Assembly (NCBI RefSeq): GCF_003148845.1
Contig: NZ_QGHA01000005.1
Location: 366,795 to 430,794, forward strand
Direction: 5' to 3'
Length of the DNA: 64,000 bases
From: Mucilaginibacter oryzae
GTDB lineage: Bacteria > Bacteroidota > Bacteroidia > Sphingobacteriales > Sphingobacteriaceae
The translations under genes and the position numbers were made by a program. Shown one piece after another: positions 8,848-18,343 of the stretch. The notes under the pieces are model-generated. The model was not told where the DNA came from and ran no database searches. It saw only the letters and a list, made by a program, of their open reading frames with translations. The stretch's first letter is position 1. Each line of letters starts with the position of its first letter.

Positions 8848-9624
8848 TTAACCCACAACGGGCAATGAGCCGCCATCAATAGCATAAACGGAGCCTGTAA
8901 GATAAGCCGCAGATGGCGATACCAAAAAGTGAACAAGGTGTGCAACCTCTTCCGGTTCTGCCATCCGCCCCATCGGGATTCCGCCGGTTTGTATCATCAA
9001 CTGTTTCATTCCTTCCTCCGGCGTGATGCCTGCTGCAGCACAGTAATCATCCAGAAATTTCATCATAGGCTCTGTCCTGGTGGCGCCGGGAGAAACAGTT
9101 AGTACACGCACACCTTTATCAGCCAGTTCTGTAGCCAGGGCTTTGCTGTAGCTGTTCAACGCGGCTTTTGATACTGCATAAGCAAGGTTCAAATTCCATA
9201 GTGCCTGTTTTCCCGAAACAGACGACATATGGATGACCACCCCACTCTTTTGCCCGATCATCTGCGGCAGTAAAATCCTGTCGAGCCGGATAGCCGAAAT
9301 GAGGTTTAAATCTAATTCCTGCTGCCAGTGGGCATCGGTCAGCGTGCTATGCCCACCACCCGGCGTAGTTAGGCCACCCGCGTTATTGATCAGGATATCG
9401 ATACCGCCGAAGGTATCGGTGATCTGTTTGGCAAGTTCCGCTACCTGCCCGGCATTGGTCAGATCCGCCGCAATAAAATGATGCGGCGTCTCCCAGGGTT
9501 TCGTTCTGGCGGTTACAATTACCTGTGCACCCGCTGCTGCTAACTCATCAGCAATTGCTTTACCTATGCCCTTGGTACCACCCGTTACCAATGCCCTTTT
9601 TCCTTTAAGATCCTGTGTCTCCAT
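8848..9624 (-). CDS. Classical short-chain dehydrogenase/reductase
   Basis: A 258-residue classical SDR. The cofactor motif TGGTKGIG is near residue 14, NNAG near 85, the catalytic serine in HMSSVSG and the YAVSKAAL tyrosine-lysine pair near 150, and a C-terminal YAIDGG. The substrate is not evident. The ATG at 9624 is preferred; the frame continues to a TTG at 9651, but that codon lies inside a TetR-type operator. The gene is 51 nt downstream of tetR on the same strand and has the same operator as tetR, so it is the likely target of that repressor. Confidence 0.9.
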   Translation of the reverse strand: METQDLKGKRALVTGGTKGIGKAIADELAAAGAQVIVTARTKPWETPHHFIAADLTNAGQVAELAKQITDTFGGIDILINNAGGLTTPGGGHSTLTDAHWQQELDLNLISAIRLDRILLPQMIGQKSGVVIHMSSVSGKQALWNLNLAYAVSKAALNSYSKALATELADKGVRVLTVSPGATRTEPMMKFLDDYCAAAGITPEEGMKQLMIQTGGIPMGRMAEPEEVAHLVHFLVSPSAAYLTGSVYAIDGGSLPVVG

Positions 9625-9639
9625 GTTCGTACAAATATT

Positions 9640-9663
9640 ATTCTGAAACAAATGTTTCAGAAT
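9640..9663. promoter_or_regulatory. Operator palindrome before the SDR gene
   Basis: A perfect 24-bp dyad, arms ATTCTGAAAC and complement around AAAT. Its core TGAAACAAATGTTTCA is identical to a site upstream of the neighbouring tetR gene. Placement between the two genes and identity with the second copy make it a probable TetR binding site. Confidence 0.75.
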
Positions 9664-9675
9664 TGGTTAAAAAAA

Positions 9676-10254
9676 TTATTTGGTTAATTGTTTAATGAAA
9701 TATTCAGCCATCCGCTTAATCTTAACAGGGTCCTGGTGCAGGATAAACGACTCATACCAACCCGTCCAGGTACTGTTAAAGTAATCGGCCAGTAAAGCAG
9801 GGTCCTCGTCATCACGGATCTCCCCCTCTTCCATTGCGTTTTTGATCAGGTCATGTAAGAAGTTGTAAGCACGCTGATCGTCAGCCACCAGGATCTGTTT
9901 AACCCGCTCATCATTGGTAGCCACCTCAAACGCAGTTTTTACAGCCATACAACTGCTTTCGCCATTGATGATCACGTTCACCGCTTCGTGAATGTAATCT
10001 ACTAATATAGATAAAGGCGACCTTTTACCAGCCAAACGCTTTTCCCAATCCTGCTTCCTGATATCGGTATAGTGTTGCACACAACGAACAAACAATTCCT
10101 GCTTGTCGCCGATGGTATTATATAAGCTGCTGCTGTTGATCTGCATGGCATCGGTCAGGTCGCGGAGGGAGGTAGCGTTATAGCCTTTCTTCCAGAAAAC
10201 TTCCATTGCTTTTTGTATCGCAAGCGATTCATCGAATTCTACATTTCTGGCCAT
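9676..10254 (-). CDS. TetR/AcrR-family transcriptional repressor
   Basis: A 192-residue regulator with an N-terminal helix-turn-helix (about 15-50, with GYNATSLRDLTDAM and SSSLYNTIGDK) and an all-helical ligand domain. TetR proteins usually repress their own gene and a neighbour until a ligand binds. Identical 16-bp palindromes lie 24 bp upstream of its start and directly downstream before the SDR gene, which fits autoregulation plus control of that enzyme. The inducer is unknown. Confidence 0.93.
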   Translation of the reverse strand: MARNVEFDESLAIQKAMEVFWKKGYNATSLRDLTDAMQINSSSLYNTIGDKQELFVRCVQHYTDIRKQDWEKRLAGKRSPLSILVDYIHEAVNVIINGESSCMAVKTAFEVATNDERVKQILVADDQRAYNFLHDLIKNAMEEGEIRDDEDPALLADYFNSTWTGWYESFILHQDPVKIKRMAEYFIKQLTK

Positions 10255-10277
10255 AACGGTACAAAGGTAGGCAAATT

Positions 10278-10293
10278 TGAAACAAATGTTTCA
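10278..10293. promoter_or_regulatory. Operator palindrome before tetR
   Basis: TGAAACAAATGTTTCA, a perfect 16-bp palindrome identical to the core of the site at 9644-9659. It lies 24 bp upstream of the tetR start, where a repressor would block transcription. The rest of the 10255-10634 gap holds only the hairpin at 10550-10583. Confidence 0.75.
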
Positions 10294-10549
10294 GATTTAT
10301 GTCAGATTTACTACTTGAAGAAAAAAGGTAACCATTATTTTAAGGCTTATCAATTTAAGGGTGCTTTCGGACATTTTTCCGAATTACTAATCTCACATCG
10401 TAAAAATCATTAATTTATCGTTTTTACCAGGAGCAATACAAAGAAAAAGAAACGCAGTTTCATGTACAGCCAACTTTTGGAAATATCAAACAAAACACGG
10501 GTTTAAAAGCTCATGTTTTATGATGAAGAAAAGTCGAAATTGAGTGGGT

Positions 10550-10583
10550 AAAGCGGCCAATGTTTTAAAACTTTGGCCGCTTT
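10550..10583. terminator. Probable terminator after the last ABC permease gene
   Basis: Perfect 11-bp stem (10550-10560 with 10573-10583, AAAGCGGCCAA and complement) with a 12-nt loop. It lies about 50 nt past the stop of the permease ending at 10635. A T-rich tail is seen on the plus side; on the minus side the stem itself ends in TTT. It may work in both directions. Confidence 0.55.
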
Positions 10584-10634
10584 TAAAAATCTATAACGGT
10601 ATGAAGTCTGATGCCTTAACCTTTTACCCCAAAA

Positions 10635-13031
10635 TCACTCACTCCTCAAACTCTTTACCGGATTGGCCAGCGCAGCTTTGATAGACTGGATGCTTACCGT
10701 TACCAATGCCACAAGCAGGGCCGCTATGGCAGCCGCGGCAAAAATCCACCACGAAATATGGATGCGGTAGGCAAAATCCTGCAGCCATTTGTTCATCAGG
10801 TACCACGCCACCGGGAAAGCGATGAGGTTAGCAATGAGTACTGTTTTCAGGAAATCGGCAGAGAGCAGCCTGATAATACTTTGTATACTTGCACCAAGCA
10901 CCTTGCGGATGCCGATCTCTTTTACGCGCTGCTCGGCGGCAAATGCGGCCAGGCCAAGTAAGCCCATGGCCGATATGGCTATAGCTATACCGGCAAAGGC
11001 GGTGATCAGTGTTGACGAACGCTGCTCGGCATGGTATAGCTTATTATAGCCATCATCTAAAAAAGTATAGGCAAATGGCTGTTCGGGTACAAACCTGCTC
11101 CAAACATCCTGCGCCGCTTTGATGGCTCCTGCCGTGTTTCCGGGTGCTGTTTTAATATAAAAAGCGGCGGCCCAATCTGTATGGTTATAAATTACCATCG
11201 GACCAATTTTTTCGTGCAGGCTCCTGAAATTAAAGTCTTTCACCACACCAACCACTACACCTGAATCGCCGTTGAATTTCATACGCTGCCCGATAACCGG
11301 CTGATGAATACCGAGTTGCTTTACCGCGGTTTCATTTAAAATAACATTATGCTGATCTACATTACCCTTGCCAAACCAGTGCCCTTCCTTCATTTTTAAA
11401 CTCAGCATCTTTTGGAAATTTTCATCAGCGGCCAATGTAGCTGCCGAAGGTTGATAATCAGCAGGGCGGCCATCCCAATCCATCGATCCGGACATTTTAG
11501 TGCCGTTGTTGTAAAAATTGTCCTCGCCGCTTTGCGCTACCTCGCGTACAGCACTTTGTCCACGCAGTTCGTTAGCGATGCTGTTTAACATCGAAACACG
11601 TTTTTTTTCATCAAAACCCAGTGCAGTCCACGGAACCCTGAAGGTAAACACATGCTCCCTATTGTAGCCAAGATCAACTTTTTGCATAAAATGCAACTGG
11701 CGGTAAATAACCATGGTACAAATGATCAGCATCACCGAAACACCAAACTGCAGTACTACCAGGCTTTTACGGATCCCGGCGTCTTTAAAATTAAGCGCGT
11801 TACGCCCTTTAAAAACAATTAACGGTTTAAATGATGATAATAAAACAGCCGGGTACAAGCCGTTAGACACAAAACTGATGAGCAATGTGCCCAATAAAAT
11901 AAGCCATGTTGTTCCCGAAGTTAAGGGCTGAGTGAAGTGCTTTTCGGTAACCGTATTAAATGCAGGCAAAAACACCTGGATAGCGACAACAGAAAAAACC
12001 AGGGCCAACACGCTCACCACCAACGATTCGGACATGAACTGACCGAACAACTGGAGCCTGCCCGCTCCAACAATTTTACGAACGCTGACTTCTTTTGATC
12101 GAACGCTCGCCCTTGCTGTAGTAAGGTTTACGTAGTTGATACAGGCTGTGGCTAAAAGCAAAACAGCCAGCACCATAAACACATTTACCAGCCTGCGGTT
12201 GCCATGTTCAAACGATGAACTTTGCAAATCGCTTTCAAAATGCATATCCTTTAGCTTGATAACACTAAGCGTGGTGTTTTCGCTGCCTTTATTATTTTTC
12301 CGCACTATAGCGGTAAGCTCTTTGGCTATCAACGCGGTGCTTACGCCGGGTTGTAGTTTAATAAAGGTTAAACCATTGTAATTACCCCAATGGGTTGCCT
12401 GTTCTTTTTCATGCGGGTTACTGAGCTTAGCCTCAACAGGCATTAATATATCATACTGAAAGGATGAATTGGCCGGGTTATCCTTAACAACCGCCTGAAC
12501 CTGGTAATTTACGCTGTCAACCTTTAGCGTTTTGCCAACCGCATCGGCATCACCAAAGTATTTTTTCGCTGTTGATTGCGTAAGAATTAAACTGAACGGG
12601 TTTTTGGTAAAACTTTCGGCACTGCCTCCCACAAAATTATAATGAAAAACATTAAACCAGTTGGCATCAACATAAGCGTATTTTTTTTCGGAGATGAGTT
12701 TGCCGTTGTTGTGAACAGTAACCATGTAACCGGGCCACAAAAAAGTATATTGCTGTATACCGGGGATTTCCTTTTTGGCAACGCTACCCAATACATAAGG
12801 CGATGATTCCCAGATCCATGTTTCGTTCCTGGTTAAATCAAGTTTGGTTTTTACCCGATAAATATTGGCCGCATCCTGATGATAATTATCAAAACTAAGT
12901 TCGTTTTGCACCCACAGCATGATGAATACCGCCGCGCTGATACCAACGGTAAGCCCTGCAATATTGATAAACGAAGTGGCGCGGTGCTTAATTAAATTAC
13001 GAAATGCTACTTTAAAATAATTCTTCAACAT
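10635..13031 (-). CDS. MacB/FtsX-type ABC transporter permease (copy 1)
   Basis: A 798-residue inner-membrane permease. The N-terminal cytoplasmic start MLKNYFKVAFRNLIKHR is followed by helix 1, a MacB-type periplasmic core domain (about 45-280), an FtsX three-helix block preceded by RSKEVSVRKIVGAG, a second periplasmic domain, and a second FtsX block preceded by RVKEIGIRKVLGAS. The two xKExxxRKxxGA segments are coupling elements that contact the ATPase. MacB-type systems drive periplasmic transport or lipoprotein and peptide efflux by mechanotransmission. It is the last gene of the second transcription unit and has no ATPase of its own nearby. Confidence 0.92.
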   Translation of the reverse strand: MLKNYFKVAFRNLIKHRATSFINIAGLTVGISAAVFIMLWVQNELSFDNYHQDAANIYRVKTKLDLTRNETWIWESSPYVLGSVAKKEIPGIQQYTFLWPGYMVTVHNNGKLISEKKYAYVDANWFNVFHYNFVGGSAESFTKNPFSLILTQSTAKKYFGDADAVGKTLKVDSVNYQVQAVVKDNPANSSFQYDILMPVEAKLSNPHEKEQATHWGNYNGLTFIKLQPGVSTALIAKELTAIVRKNNKGSENTTLSVIKLKDMHFESDLQSSSFEHGNRRLVNVFMVLAVLLLATACINYVNLTTARASVRSKEVSVRKIVGAGRLQLFGQFMSESLVVSVLALVFSVVAIQVFLPAFNTVTEKHFTQPLTSGTTWLILLGTLLISFVSNGLYPAVLLSSFKPLIVFKGRNALNFKDAGIRKSLVVLQFGVSVMLIICTMVIYRQLHFMQKVDLGYNREHVFTFRVPWTALGFDEKKRVSMLNSIANELRGQSAVREVAQSGEDNFYNNGTKMSGSMDWDGRPADYQPSAATLAADENFQKMLSLKMKEGHWFGKGNVDQHNVILNETAVKQLGIHQPVIGQRMKFNGDSGVVVGVVKDFNFRSLHEKIGPMVIYNHTDWAAAFYIKTAPGNTAGAIKAAQDVWSRFVPEQPFAYTFLDDGYNKLYHAEQRSSTLITAFAGIAIAISAMGLLGLAAFAAEQRVKEIGIRKVLGASIQSIIRLLSADFLKTVLIANLIAFPVAWYLMNKWLQDFAYRIHISWWIFAAAAIAALLVALVTVSIQSIKAALANPVKSLRSE

Positions 13032-13035
13032 ATAT

Positions 13036-13130
13036 TTCAGTCATTGGGTCATTATGTCATTGGGTCATTTTCTTTTCTCATCTATCAAAAAATGACTTAA
13101 TGAGCGAAGCCAATGACTCAATGAGCAACC
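13036..13130. repeat. TCATT-type intergenic hairpin repeat, copy 1
   Basis: The gap between two permease genes holds several TCATTGGGTCATT-like units on one side (13039-13070) and the complementary AATGACTTAATGA and AATGACTCAATGA units on the other (13090-13126), around an A/T-rich centre. The two halves can pair into an imperfect hairpin. Related elements lie at 15605-15718, 24775-24868 and 37829-37977. Confidence 0.7.
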
Positions 13131-15598
13131 TATTCAGAACGCAAACTTTTAGTCGGGTTAGCTAACGCGGCTTTAATGGTTTGAAAACTTGAGGTGATCA
13201 ATGCTGTAAGTAACATCCCTGCCCCGCTTGCCGCGAAAATCCACCAGCTTATCGCTGTTCTGTCGGCAAAGGTCTGCATCCATTTGTTCATAGCGTACCA
13301 GGCCACCGGCGTAACTATTACAAAGGCCAACCCGATAAGCATGACCAGCTCGCGCGAAAGTAAGGTTGCAATCTGCGCTACGGTTGCACCAAGCACCTTA
13401 CGTACGCCTATCTCTTTAGTGCGTTGGTTGGTGTTATAAATTGCCAGGCCCAATAAACCAAGGCAGCTTATAAAGATCGATAAGCCGGTTGCACAGGTTA
13501 ACAGGGTTGAAGTATGTTGTTCCGAGTCGTAAAATTTAGCTATGCTTTCATCAAAAAAGTTGTATTCAAAATCATCTTCGGGATAAACTTCCTTCCAGGC
13601 TTTTTCCATCGATGCGATAGCCGTTTTCCACTCGTTACCACCTGCGGTTTGCGGTTTAAGGGCGATGTGGAAAGTACCGTTGTCATAACGACCATTGCTG
13701 ATACGGATACAGGTAGGTTTTATGGCCGCGTGCAGCGATTCGGAATAAAAATCGGCTACCACACCGATAATCTGCATCCTTTTATCGCCGTTAAACTTAT
13801 CAATATACTTACCCACAGCATCAGCCGGATTTTTAAACCCGATTAGTTTGGCATAGGTGTTATTAATTAAGAACGCGTTCGTACTATCGGCATATTGTAA
13901 ATTTCGGCCAGCCAGCAATTTGATGTTGTATACCTTGATATAATTAGGGTCACCATATTTTTCATATAACTCTACTTTGGTTTCCTTTTTTCCGTCGATA
14001 TAAGAAGCATCTGTAGAATTGGTGCTGGTTGATGATGGCGCCGCCTTACCCATGCTGATCAGCGCTACCTGTGGCATGGACTTCAGCCTGTTCATAAAAA
14101 CCTGGTTTTTACTTAAAGTTCGGTTTTTCCAGGGCGAATTAATCATCAGGATGGCATCTTTTTTAAAGCCCAAATCCTTAGTGAGCGCATAATGAATTTG
14201 CTTGCTCACCAGCACGGTAGCCATGATAAAAAACTGCGCTATTACAAACTGCGTTACGGTGAGCGATTTACGTAACCACGCATTGCGTGTTTTACTACCG
14301 TTTGAGGTTGCCTGGTTTTTAAGTACCAGCACAGGCTTGTAACCCGACAACAAGACTGCCGGGTAAAAACCTGATAGCAGGCTTACCACAACAGTAAGTA
14401 GCAACAGGAATATAAAAAGGCTGGGGTGGTGCAACAGATCGAACTGAATGCCGGCCGCGATAAAATCTTTAAATAGTTTTAAAATTACCGGAGCCAAAGC
14501 CACCGAGATAATCACAGCCAGTAAGGTGACTAAAAATGTTTCGCTTAAAAACTGGTTGATCAATTGCATGCGGCTGCTTCCCATTGTTTTACGCACACCT
14601 ATTTCCTTTGCCCGTTGCGTGGCCTGGGCAGTGGTTAAATTAACAAAGTTGATACAACCTAATAAGAGCAGGAAGGCCGCTATTGCCGATAGCCCGTAAA
14701 GCGTGGTTTTATTTGCCGGGCTGCCAGAATCAAAGGTGCCGTAAGTGCTGTTAAAATGCAGATCGCTAAGTGGCTGAAGGGTAAAGTTACGGGTATTACC
14801 TTTATTTTCGGGTTTAGGCGGATTGTTCTTTTTGAGCAACTCATTCAGTTGTTTTTCAAAACCTTCTTTTGTTGCATTGGCCGACAACTTCACAAACAGG
14901 ATGGACGACGAGGTAGTTCCACCCCAGTTGGTAAAACCGAGCTCATCAGCAAGAGTTTTATTGTTTTTGGCGGTTACATATGAAATAAAATCATGAAACT
15001 TAAAGTCGGTATTACCTTTTAAGGGTTCAACAATACCGGTAACAGCTACATTGAGGGTATCATAAGTGACTACCCTTCCTATCATCTGGCTATATGATAG
15101 CTGCGGAAAGTATTTTTTTGCCTGGTCTGCCGTAAGTACTGTTTGATTCGGGGCGTTCAAGGCCGTTTTTGCCGAGCCTGCAAGCCAGTTATATTTAAAC
15201 ATGCCAAAATAGCGCCCATCGGCAAGAATCACATTATCCTGCAGTTTAAACTTAACGGGCACTCCTCCCTTTCCGGGAACAAGTACGTTAGGCTCGCTTA
15301 AAACAAAAAACGGTGCGGTTAATTCAACACCGCTTATATTGTTGCGCACAGCCTCGGGCACCGGGCCGGATACCCCGCGGTTATGCGCTTCCTCGCCCGA
15401 AAAAGTGTAGTTCGATACAACCCGGTAAATGCGGTCGCTATCGTCAAAGTTTTGGTTAAACGTAAAATCGTAATGCACGATAAGGTAGATCACCAGTGCA
15501 GAACTAATACCGATAGACAACCCAATTACGTTAATGAACGTAAAAAATTTGTGCCGCCAGAAATTGCGCAGGGCAATTTTAAAGTAGTTTTTAAACAT
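13130..15598 (-). CDS. MacB/FtsX-type ABC transporter permease (copy 2)
   Basis: An 822-residue permease, the longest of the set. Same layout as its neighbours: helix 1 near 20-40, periplasmic core domain, first FtsX block after RAKEIGVRKTMGSS, second periplasmic domain, second FtsX block after RTKEIGVRKVLGAT, and the shared C-terminus ALANPTKSLRSE. Extra residues lie mainly in the periplasmic domains. A TCATT-type repeat flanks the gene on each side. Transported substrate unknown; no ATP-binding domain is present, so it must share the single ATPase encoded at 27.4-28.1 kb or use another. Confidence 0.92.
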   Translation of the reverse strand: MFKNYFKIALRNFWRHKFFTFINVIGLSIGISSALVIYLIVHYDFTFNQNFDDSDRIYRVVSNYTFSGEEAHNRGVSGPVPEAVRNNISGVELTAPFFVLSEPNVLVPGKGGVPVKFKLQDNVILADGRYFGMFKYNWLAGSAKTALNAPNQTVLTADQAKKYFPQLSYSQMIGRVVTYDTLNVAVTGIVEPLKGNTDFKFHDFISYVTAKNNKTLADELGFTNWGGTTSSSILFVKLSANATKEGFEKQLNELLKKNNPPKPENKGNTRNFTLQPLSDLHFNSTYGTFDSGSPANKTTLYGLSAIAAFLLLLGCINFVNLTTAQATQRAKEIGVRKTMGSSRMQLINQFLSETFLVTLLAVIISVALAPVILKLFKDFIAAGIQFDLLHHPSLFIFLLLLTVVVSLLSGFYPAVLLSGYKPVLVLKNQATSNGSKTRNAWLRKSLTVTQFVIAQFFIMATVLVSKQIHYALTKDLGFKKDAILMINSPWKNRTLSKNQVFMNRLKSMPQVALISMGKAAPSSTSTNSTDASYIDGKKETKVELYEKYGDPNYIKVYNIKLLAGRNLQYADSTNAFLINNTYAKLIGFKNPADAVGKYIDKFNGDKRMQIIGVVADFYSESLHAAIKPTCIRISNGRYDNGTFHIALKPQTAGGNEWKTAIASMEKAWKEVYPEDDFEYNFFDESIAKFYDSEQHTSTLLTCATGLSIFISCLGLLGLAIYNTNQRTKEIGVRKVLGATVAQIATLLSRELVMLIGLAFVIVTPVAWYAMNKWMQTFADRTAISWWIFAASGAGMLLTALITSSFQTIKAALANPTKSLRSE

Positions 15599-15604
15599 AT
15601 CTTG

Positions 15605-15718
15605 TAGTCATTAAATCATTTTCTTCAGAGTCATTGAGTCATTTGGTCATTAAGTCATTTTTTTTTAATTACCCGCGTTTCAATGACTTAATGACGCGCA
15701 ACAAATGACTCAATGACG
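15605..15718. repeat. TCATT-type intergenic hairpin repeat, copy 2
   Basis: Units of GTCATTAAATCATT, TCATTGAGTCATT and GTCATTAAGTCATT on the left are complemented by AATGACTTAATGAC and AATGACTCAATGAC on the right, around an AT-rich and GCG-containing centre. Same family and orientation as copy 1. Confidence 0.7.
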
Positions 15719-15721
15719 TAT

Positions 15722-18142
15722 TTACTCGCTCCTCAGGCTTTTAACCGGGTTGGCCAGCGCCGCTTTAACCGATTGAAAGCTGATGGTTAACGCGGCTACC
15801 AAAAGGGCAATTGCACCGGCCAGTAAAAACACCCACCACTGTATGCTGATGCGGTAGGCAAAATCCTGCAGCCATTTGTTCATGGCAAACCAGGTTACCG
15901 GGAACGCTATTACCGAGGCGATCACGATCAGCTTTAAAAACTCTTTAGAAAGCATTACCGTAATACTTCCTGTTGAAGCGCCCAGCACTTTACGGATGCC
16001 TATCTCCTTTACCCTGAGCCTGATCATGAAGGCTGCTAAACCAAACAAGCCCAGGCTGGCAATGATGAGCGCCACGCAGGAGAACACGGTAAAAATTTTA
16101 CCGGTTTGCTGTTCTGAAGCGTAAAGCGAGGCATATTGCTCATCCAAAAACGAATAGCTGAACGGTGCTTCGGGCCTCATGCTATCCCATTCTGATTTAA
16201 TATTGGTGATGAGCGATTTAATATCTCCCGTTTTCACCTTCAAAATAACCGAACCTGTGTTATGACCAGCCAGCAGCATCAACGGGGCGATTTTTTGTTT
16301 GGCCGAGGCATAGTGAAAATCTTTAATCACCCCTACGACCTTATATTGCGACCGGGCCGAGCGCACAATGGTTTTGCCTACCGGATCGGCATTGCCCCAG
16401 CCCAAACCTTTAACCAACGCCTCATTCACCAGCACCGACATCGAATCGCCGGGGAAGGAAGGATAAAAATTACGCCCTTTGATAACCTGCAAGCCTAAGG
16501 TTGGAACATAGCTTTCGTCAACATGATAAATATTGGTGTGGATATCGGCATGCCCCCCCTTGTCATCAAATTCTTTGGCCGTAATCTGTGTACCATCCAT
16601 CCCGCCCGATTTTCCGGGAACAGCGCTTGATATGGTAGCACTGGTTATCTGCGGGTTACGTAAAAGCTGGTTTTTAAAGGCATCAACATTATGGCCAAGG
16701 GTATAAGTATCGTTAATAACCAACACCTGTTCTTTATCATACCCAAGCTTTTTATTTTGCATAAAATGCAGCTGCTGATATACCACAAAGGTTGATATGA
16801 TCAACGCTGTAGAAACCGCGAACTGGAAAATGATCAGTCCGCTTCGTAAGGCCCCTTTACCCTCTGCTTTGGTAGAGCTGTTTCCTTTTAATACGCTGAT
16901 GATCTGGAATGACGACAGGAAGAATGCAGGGTAGATCCCGGCCAGTATACCAACCACAAAGGCGGTAAACAATTCGATAGCGATAGCTTTAGGGCTCAAG
17001 AAAAACGCTGGTTCGATATGCTTCCCTGCTAAATTGTTAAACATGGGCAACAGCAGGTACACTAATCCTAACGCCAGCAATAAAGCGAATACGGTAAGCA
17101 TTACGGATTCTGTAAGGAATTGCGAAACCAATCCGCTTTTTTCAGAACCCAGCACCTTGCGGATGCCTACTTCTTTGGAGCGTTTGGCCGAACTTGCTGT
17201 AGACAGGTTGGTAAAATTGATACCGGCCAATACTAATATAAAAGCCGCCAGCGCAGCGAAAATATACACGTAATGGATATCGCCGTTTGCCTCCAGCTCA
17301 TATTTAGTGGCCGAATGCAGGTGGATCTCGCTTAAAGGCTGTAAGTAAAACAGGAAGGTATTAACGGCCTTACCGGCCTGCGCAACGCTGGTACCCATAT
17401 CATGCGCAATTTCGGGCACTACAAACTTACGGACCATCTCAGGGAAAGCGGCCTCCAGTTTTTTGGCATCGGCGTTTTTATCCAACACAATGTAGGTGAA
17501 GAAACCGATGTTGCTCCAGGTTTGCTTAGCGTTTTCAGTAAAAGGTGTTAAGCTTAAAAAAGCGTCGCCGTGAAAATGCGAGTCGTCCGGTACCTTATCA
17601 ATTACCCCGGTAACTTTGTAAGGCTTGCCATCAATAGCCAGTGTTTTACCTAAAGCCTGTTGGTTACCGAAATATTTAACCGACATGGCTTTGGTAATGA
17701 CCATGCCGCTCGGGTCGGTTAAACAGCTTTTATTATCGCCATCAATCAGCGGGATAGAAAATAATTGTAAAAAGTTAGGATCAACCAGTTGTACGTGCTC
17801 TTCTTTAAACTGGCGGTCGTTGTATTTCACAAACACAGGTCCGCGGCCGGATAGCCTGGTGGTTTCTGTAACTTCAGGAAACATATTTTTAATACCCTGT
17901 GCCACGGCGATATCCACCATCGGGTACTCGCTTACGCCATTATTTTCGATGGTGCGTAAGCCAACGCGGTACATTTGTTTGGCCTGCGCCGGGTACTGAT
18001 CGTAATTTAACTCGCTGTAAACATAGGCGCAGATTAGCATGCAGCAAGCCAACCCTACCGAAAGGCCGAAAACATTGATGAACGAAAATATTTTGTTGCG
18101 CTTTAAATTTCGCCAGGCGGTTTTAAGGTAGTTTTTTAACAT
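15722..18142 (-). CDS. MacB/FtsX-type ABC transporter permease (copy 3)
   Basis: An 806-residue permease and the first gene of the second transcription unit. Landmarks: MLKNYLKTAWRNLKRNKIF start, a Cys-rich first helix, first coupling segment RSKEVGIRKVLGSE, second coupling segment RVKEIGIRKVLGAS, and C-terminus ALANPVKSLRSE. Upstream, two GTACG-N5-GWWACA boxes and a TGGYATG element repeat the arrangement seen before the adaptor gene at 29.5 kb. This is the best evidence that both units answer to one regulator. A terminator separates it from the DUF4097 gene. Confidence 0.92.
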   Translation of the reverse strand: MLKNYLKTAWRNLKRNKIFSFINVFGLSVGLACCMLICAYVYSELNYDQYPAQAKQMYRVGLRTIENNGVSEYPMVDIAVAQGIKNMFPEVTETTRLSGRGPVFVKYNDRQFKEEHVQLVDPNFLQLFSIPLIDGDNKSCLTDPSGMVITKAMSVKYFGNQQALGKTLAIDGKPYKVTGVIDKVPDDSHFHGDAFLSLTPFTENAKQTWSNIGFFTYIVLDKNADAKKLEAAFPEMVRKFVVPEIAHDMGTSVAQAGKAVNTFLFYLQPLSEIHLHSATKYELEANGDIHYVYIFAALAAFILVLAGINFTNLSTASSAKRSKEVGIRKVLGSEKSGLVSQFLTESVMLTVFALLLALGLVYLLLPMFNNLAGKHIEPAFFLSPKAIAIELFTAFVVGILAGIYPAFFLSSFQIISVLKGNSSTKAEGKGALRSGLIIFQFAVSTALIISTFVVYQQLHFMQNKKLGYDKEQVLVINDTYTLGHNVDAFKNQLLRNPQITSATISSAVPGKSGGMDGTQITAKEFDDKGGHADIHTNIYHVDESYVPTLGLQVIKGRNFYPSFPGDSMSVLVNEALVKGLGWGNADPVGKTIVRSARSQYKVVGVIKDFHYASAKQKIAPLMLLAGHNTGSVILKVKTGDIKSLITNIKSEWDSMRPEAPFSYSFLDEQYASLYASEQQTGKIFTVFSCVALIIASLGLFGLAAFMIRLRVKEIGIRKVLGASTGSITVMLSKEFLKLIVIASVIAFPVTWFAMNKWLQDFAYRISIQWWVFLLAGAIALLVAALTISFQSVKAALANPVKSLRSE

Positions 18143-18158
18143 AAGCGTACGGTTAACT

Positions 18159-18192
18159 CAAAAATACTTTTAAATAGCATACCAATATCAAA
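18159..18192 (-). promoter_or_regulatory. Candidate promoter of the second permease unit
   Basis: On the minus strand TGGTATG begins at 18184, exactly 54 bp from the distal end of the tandem boxes, as in front of the adaptor gene. It resembles a sigma-54 -24 element, but no matching -12 GC follows. A Bacteroidota-type -7 element TATTTTTG (18166-18159) with TTTG 22 bp upstream overlaps it, so the sigma factor cannot be decided from sequence. Confidence 0.4.
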
Positions 18193-18237
18193 AACAACTA
18201 ACTATCAATTACTTATAAATTATTTTTAATTATAACT

Positions 18238-18275
18238 GTACGAAGACGTAACACCATGTGTACGGTTATGATACA
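18238..18275 (-). promoter_or_regulatory. Tandem activator boxes before permease copy 3
   Basis: Two 16-bp boxes on the plus strand, GTACGAAGACGTAACA (18238) and GTACGGTTATGATACA (18260), start 22 bp apart. They fit GTACG-N5-GWWACA. The same pair with the same 22-bp period occurs at 29600-29637. Two helical turns of spacing is typical of enhancer sites for NtrC-type activators, one of which is encoded next to the system. Confidence 0.65.
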
Positions 18276-18294
18276 ACTGTTACAGCAATTAAAA

Positions 18295-18323
18295 AAGGCC
18301 TGCAACTCATCGCTGCAGGCCTT
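18295..18323 (-). terminator. Rho-independent terminator after the DUF4097 gene
   Basis: Perfect 10-bp stem (18295-18304 with 18314-18323, AAGGCCTGCA and complement), 9-nt loop, and six T on the minus strand. It closes the first transcription unit 20 nt past the DUF4097 stop and isolates the boxes and promoter of the second unit. Confidence 0.85.
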
Positions 18324-18343
18324 CCCGTTTATTTTATAATCGA

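Noticed and set aside
9625..9651. Upstream TTG start of the SDR gene
   Set aside because: Lies inside the TetR-type operator; the ATG at 9624 gives the normal distance to the cofactor motif.
18159..18184. A definite sigma-54 promoter before permease copy 3
   Set aside because: The -24-like TGGTATG is good but no GC is found at -12, and a sigma-A type -7 element overlaps; left as a candidate only.
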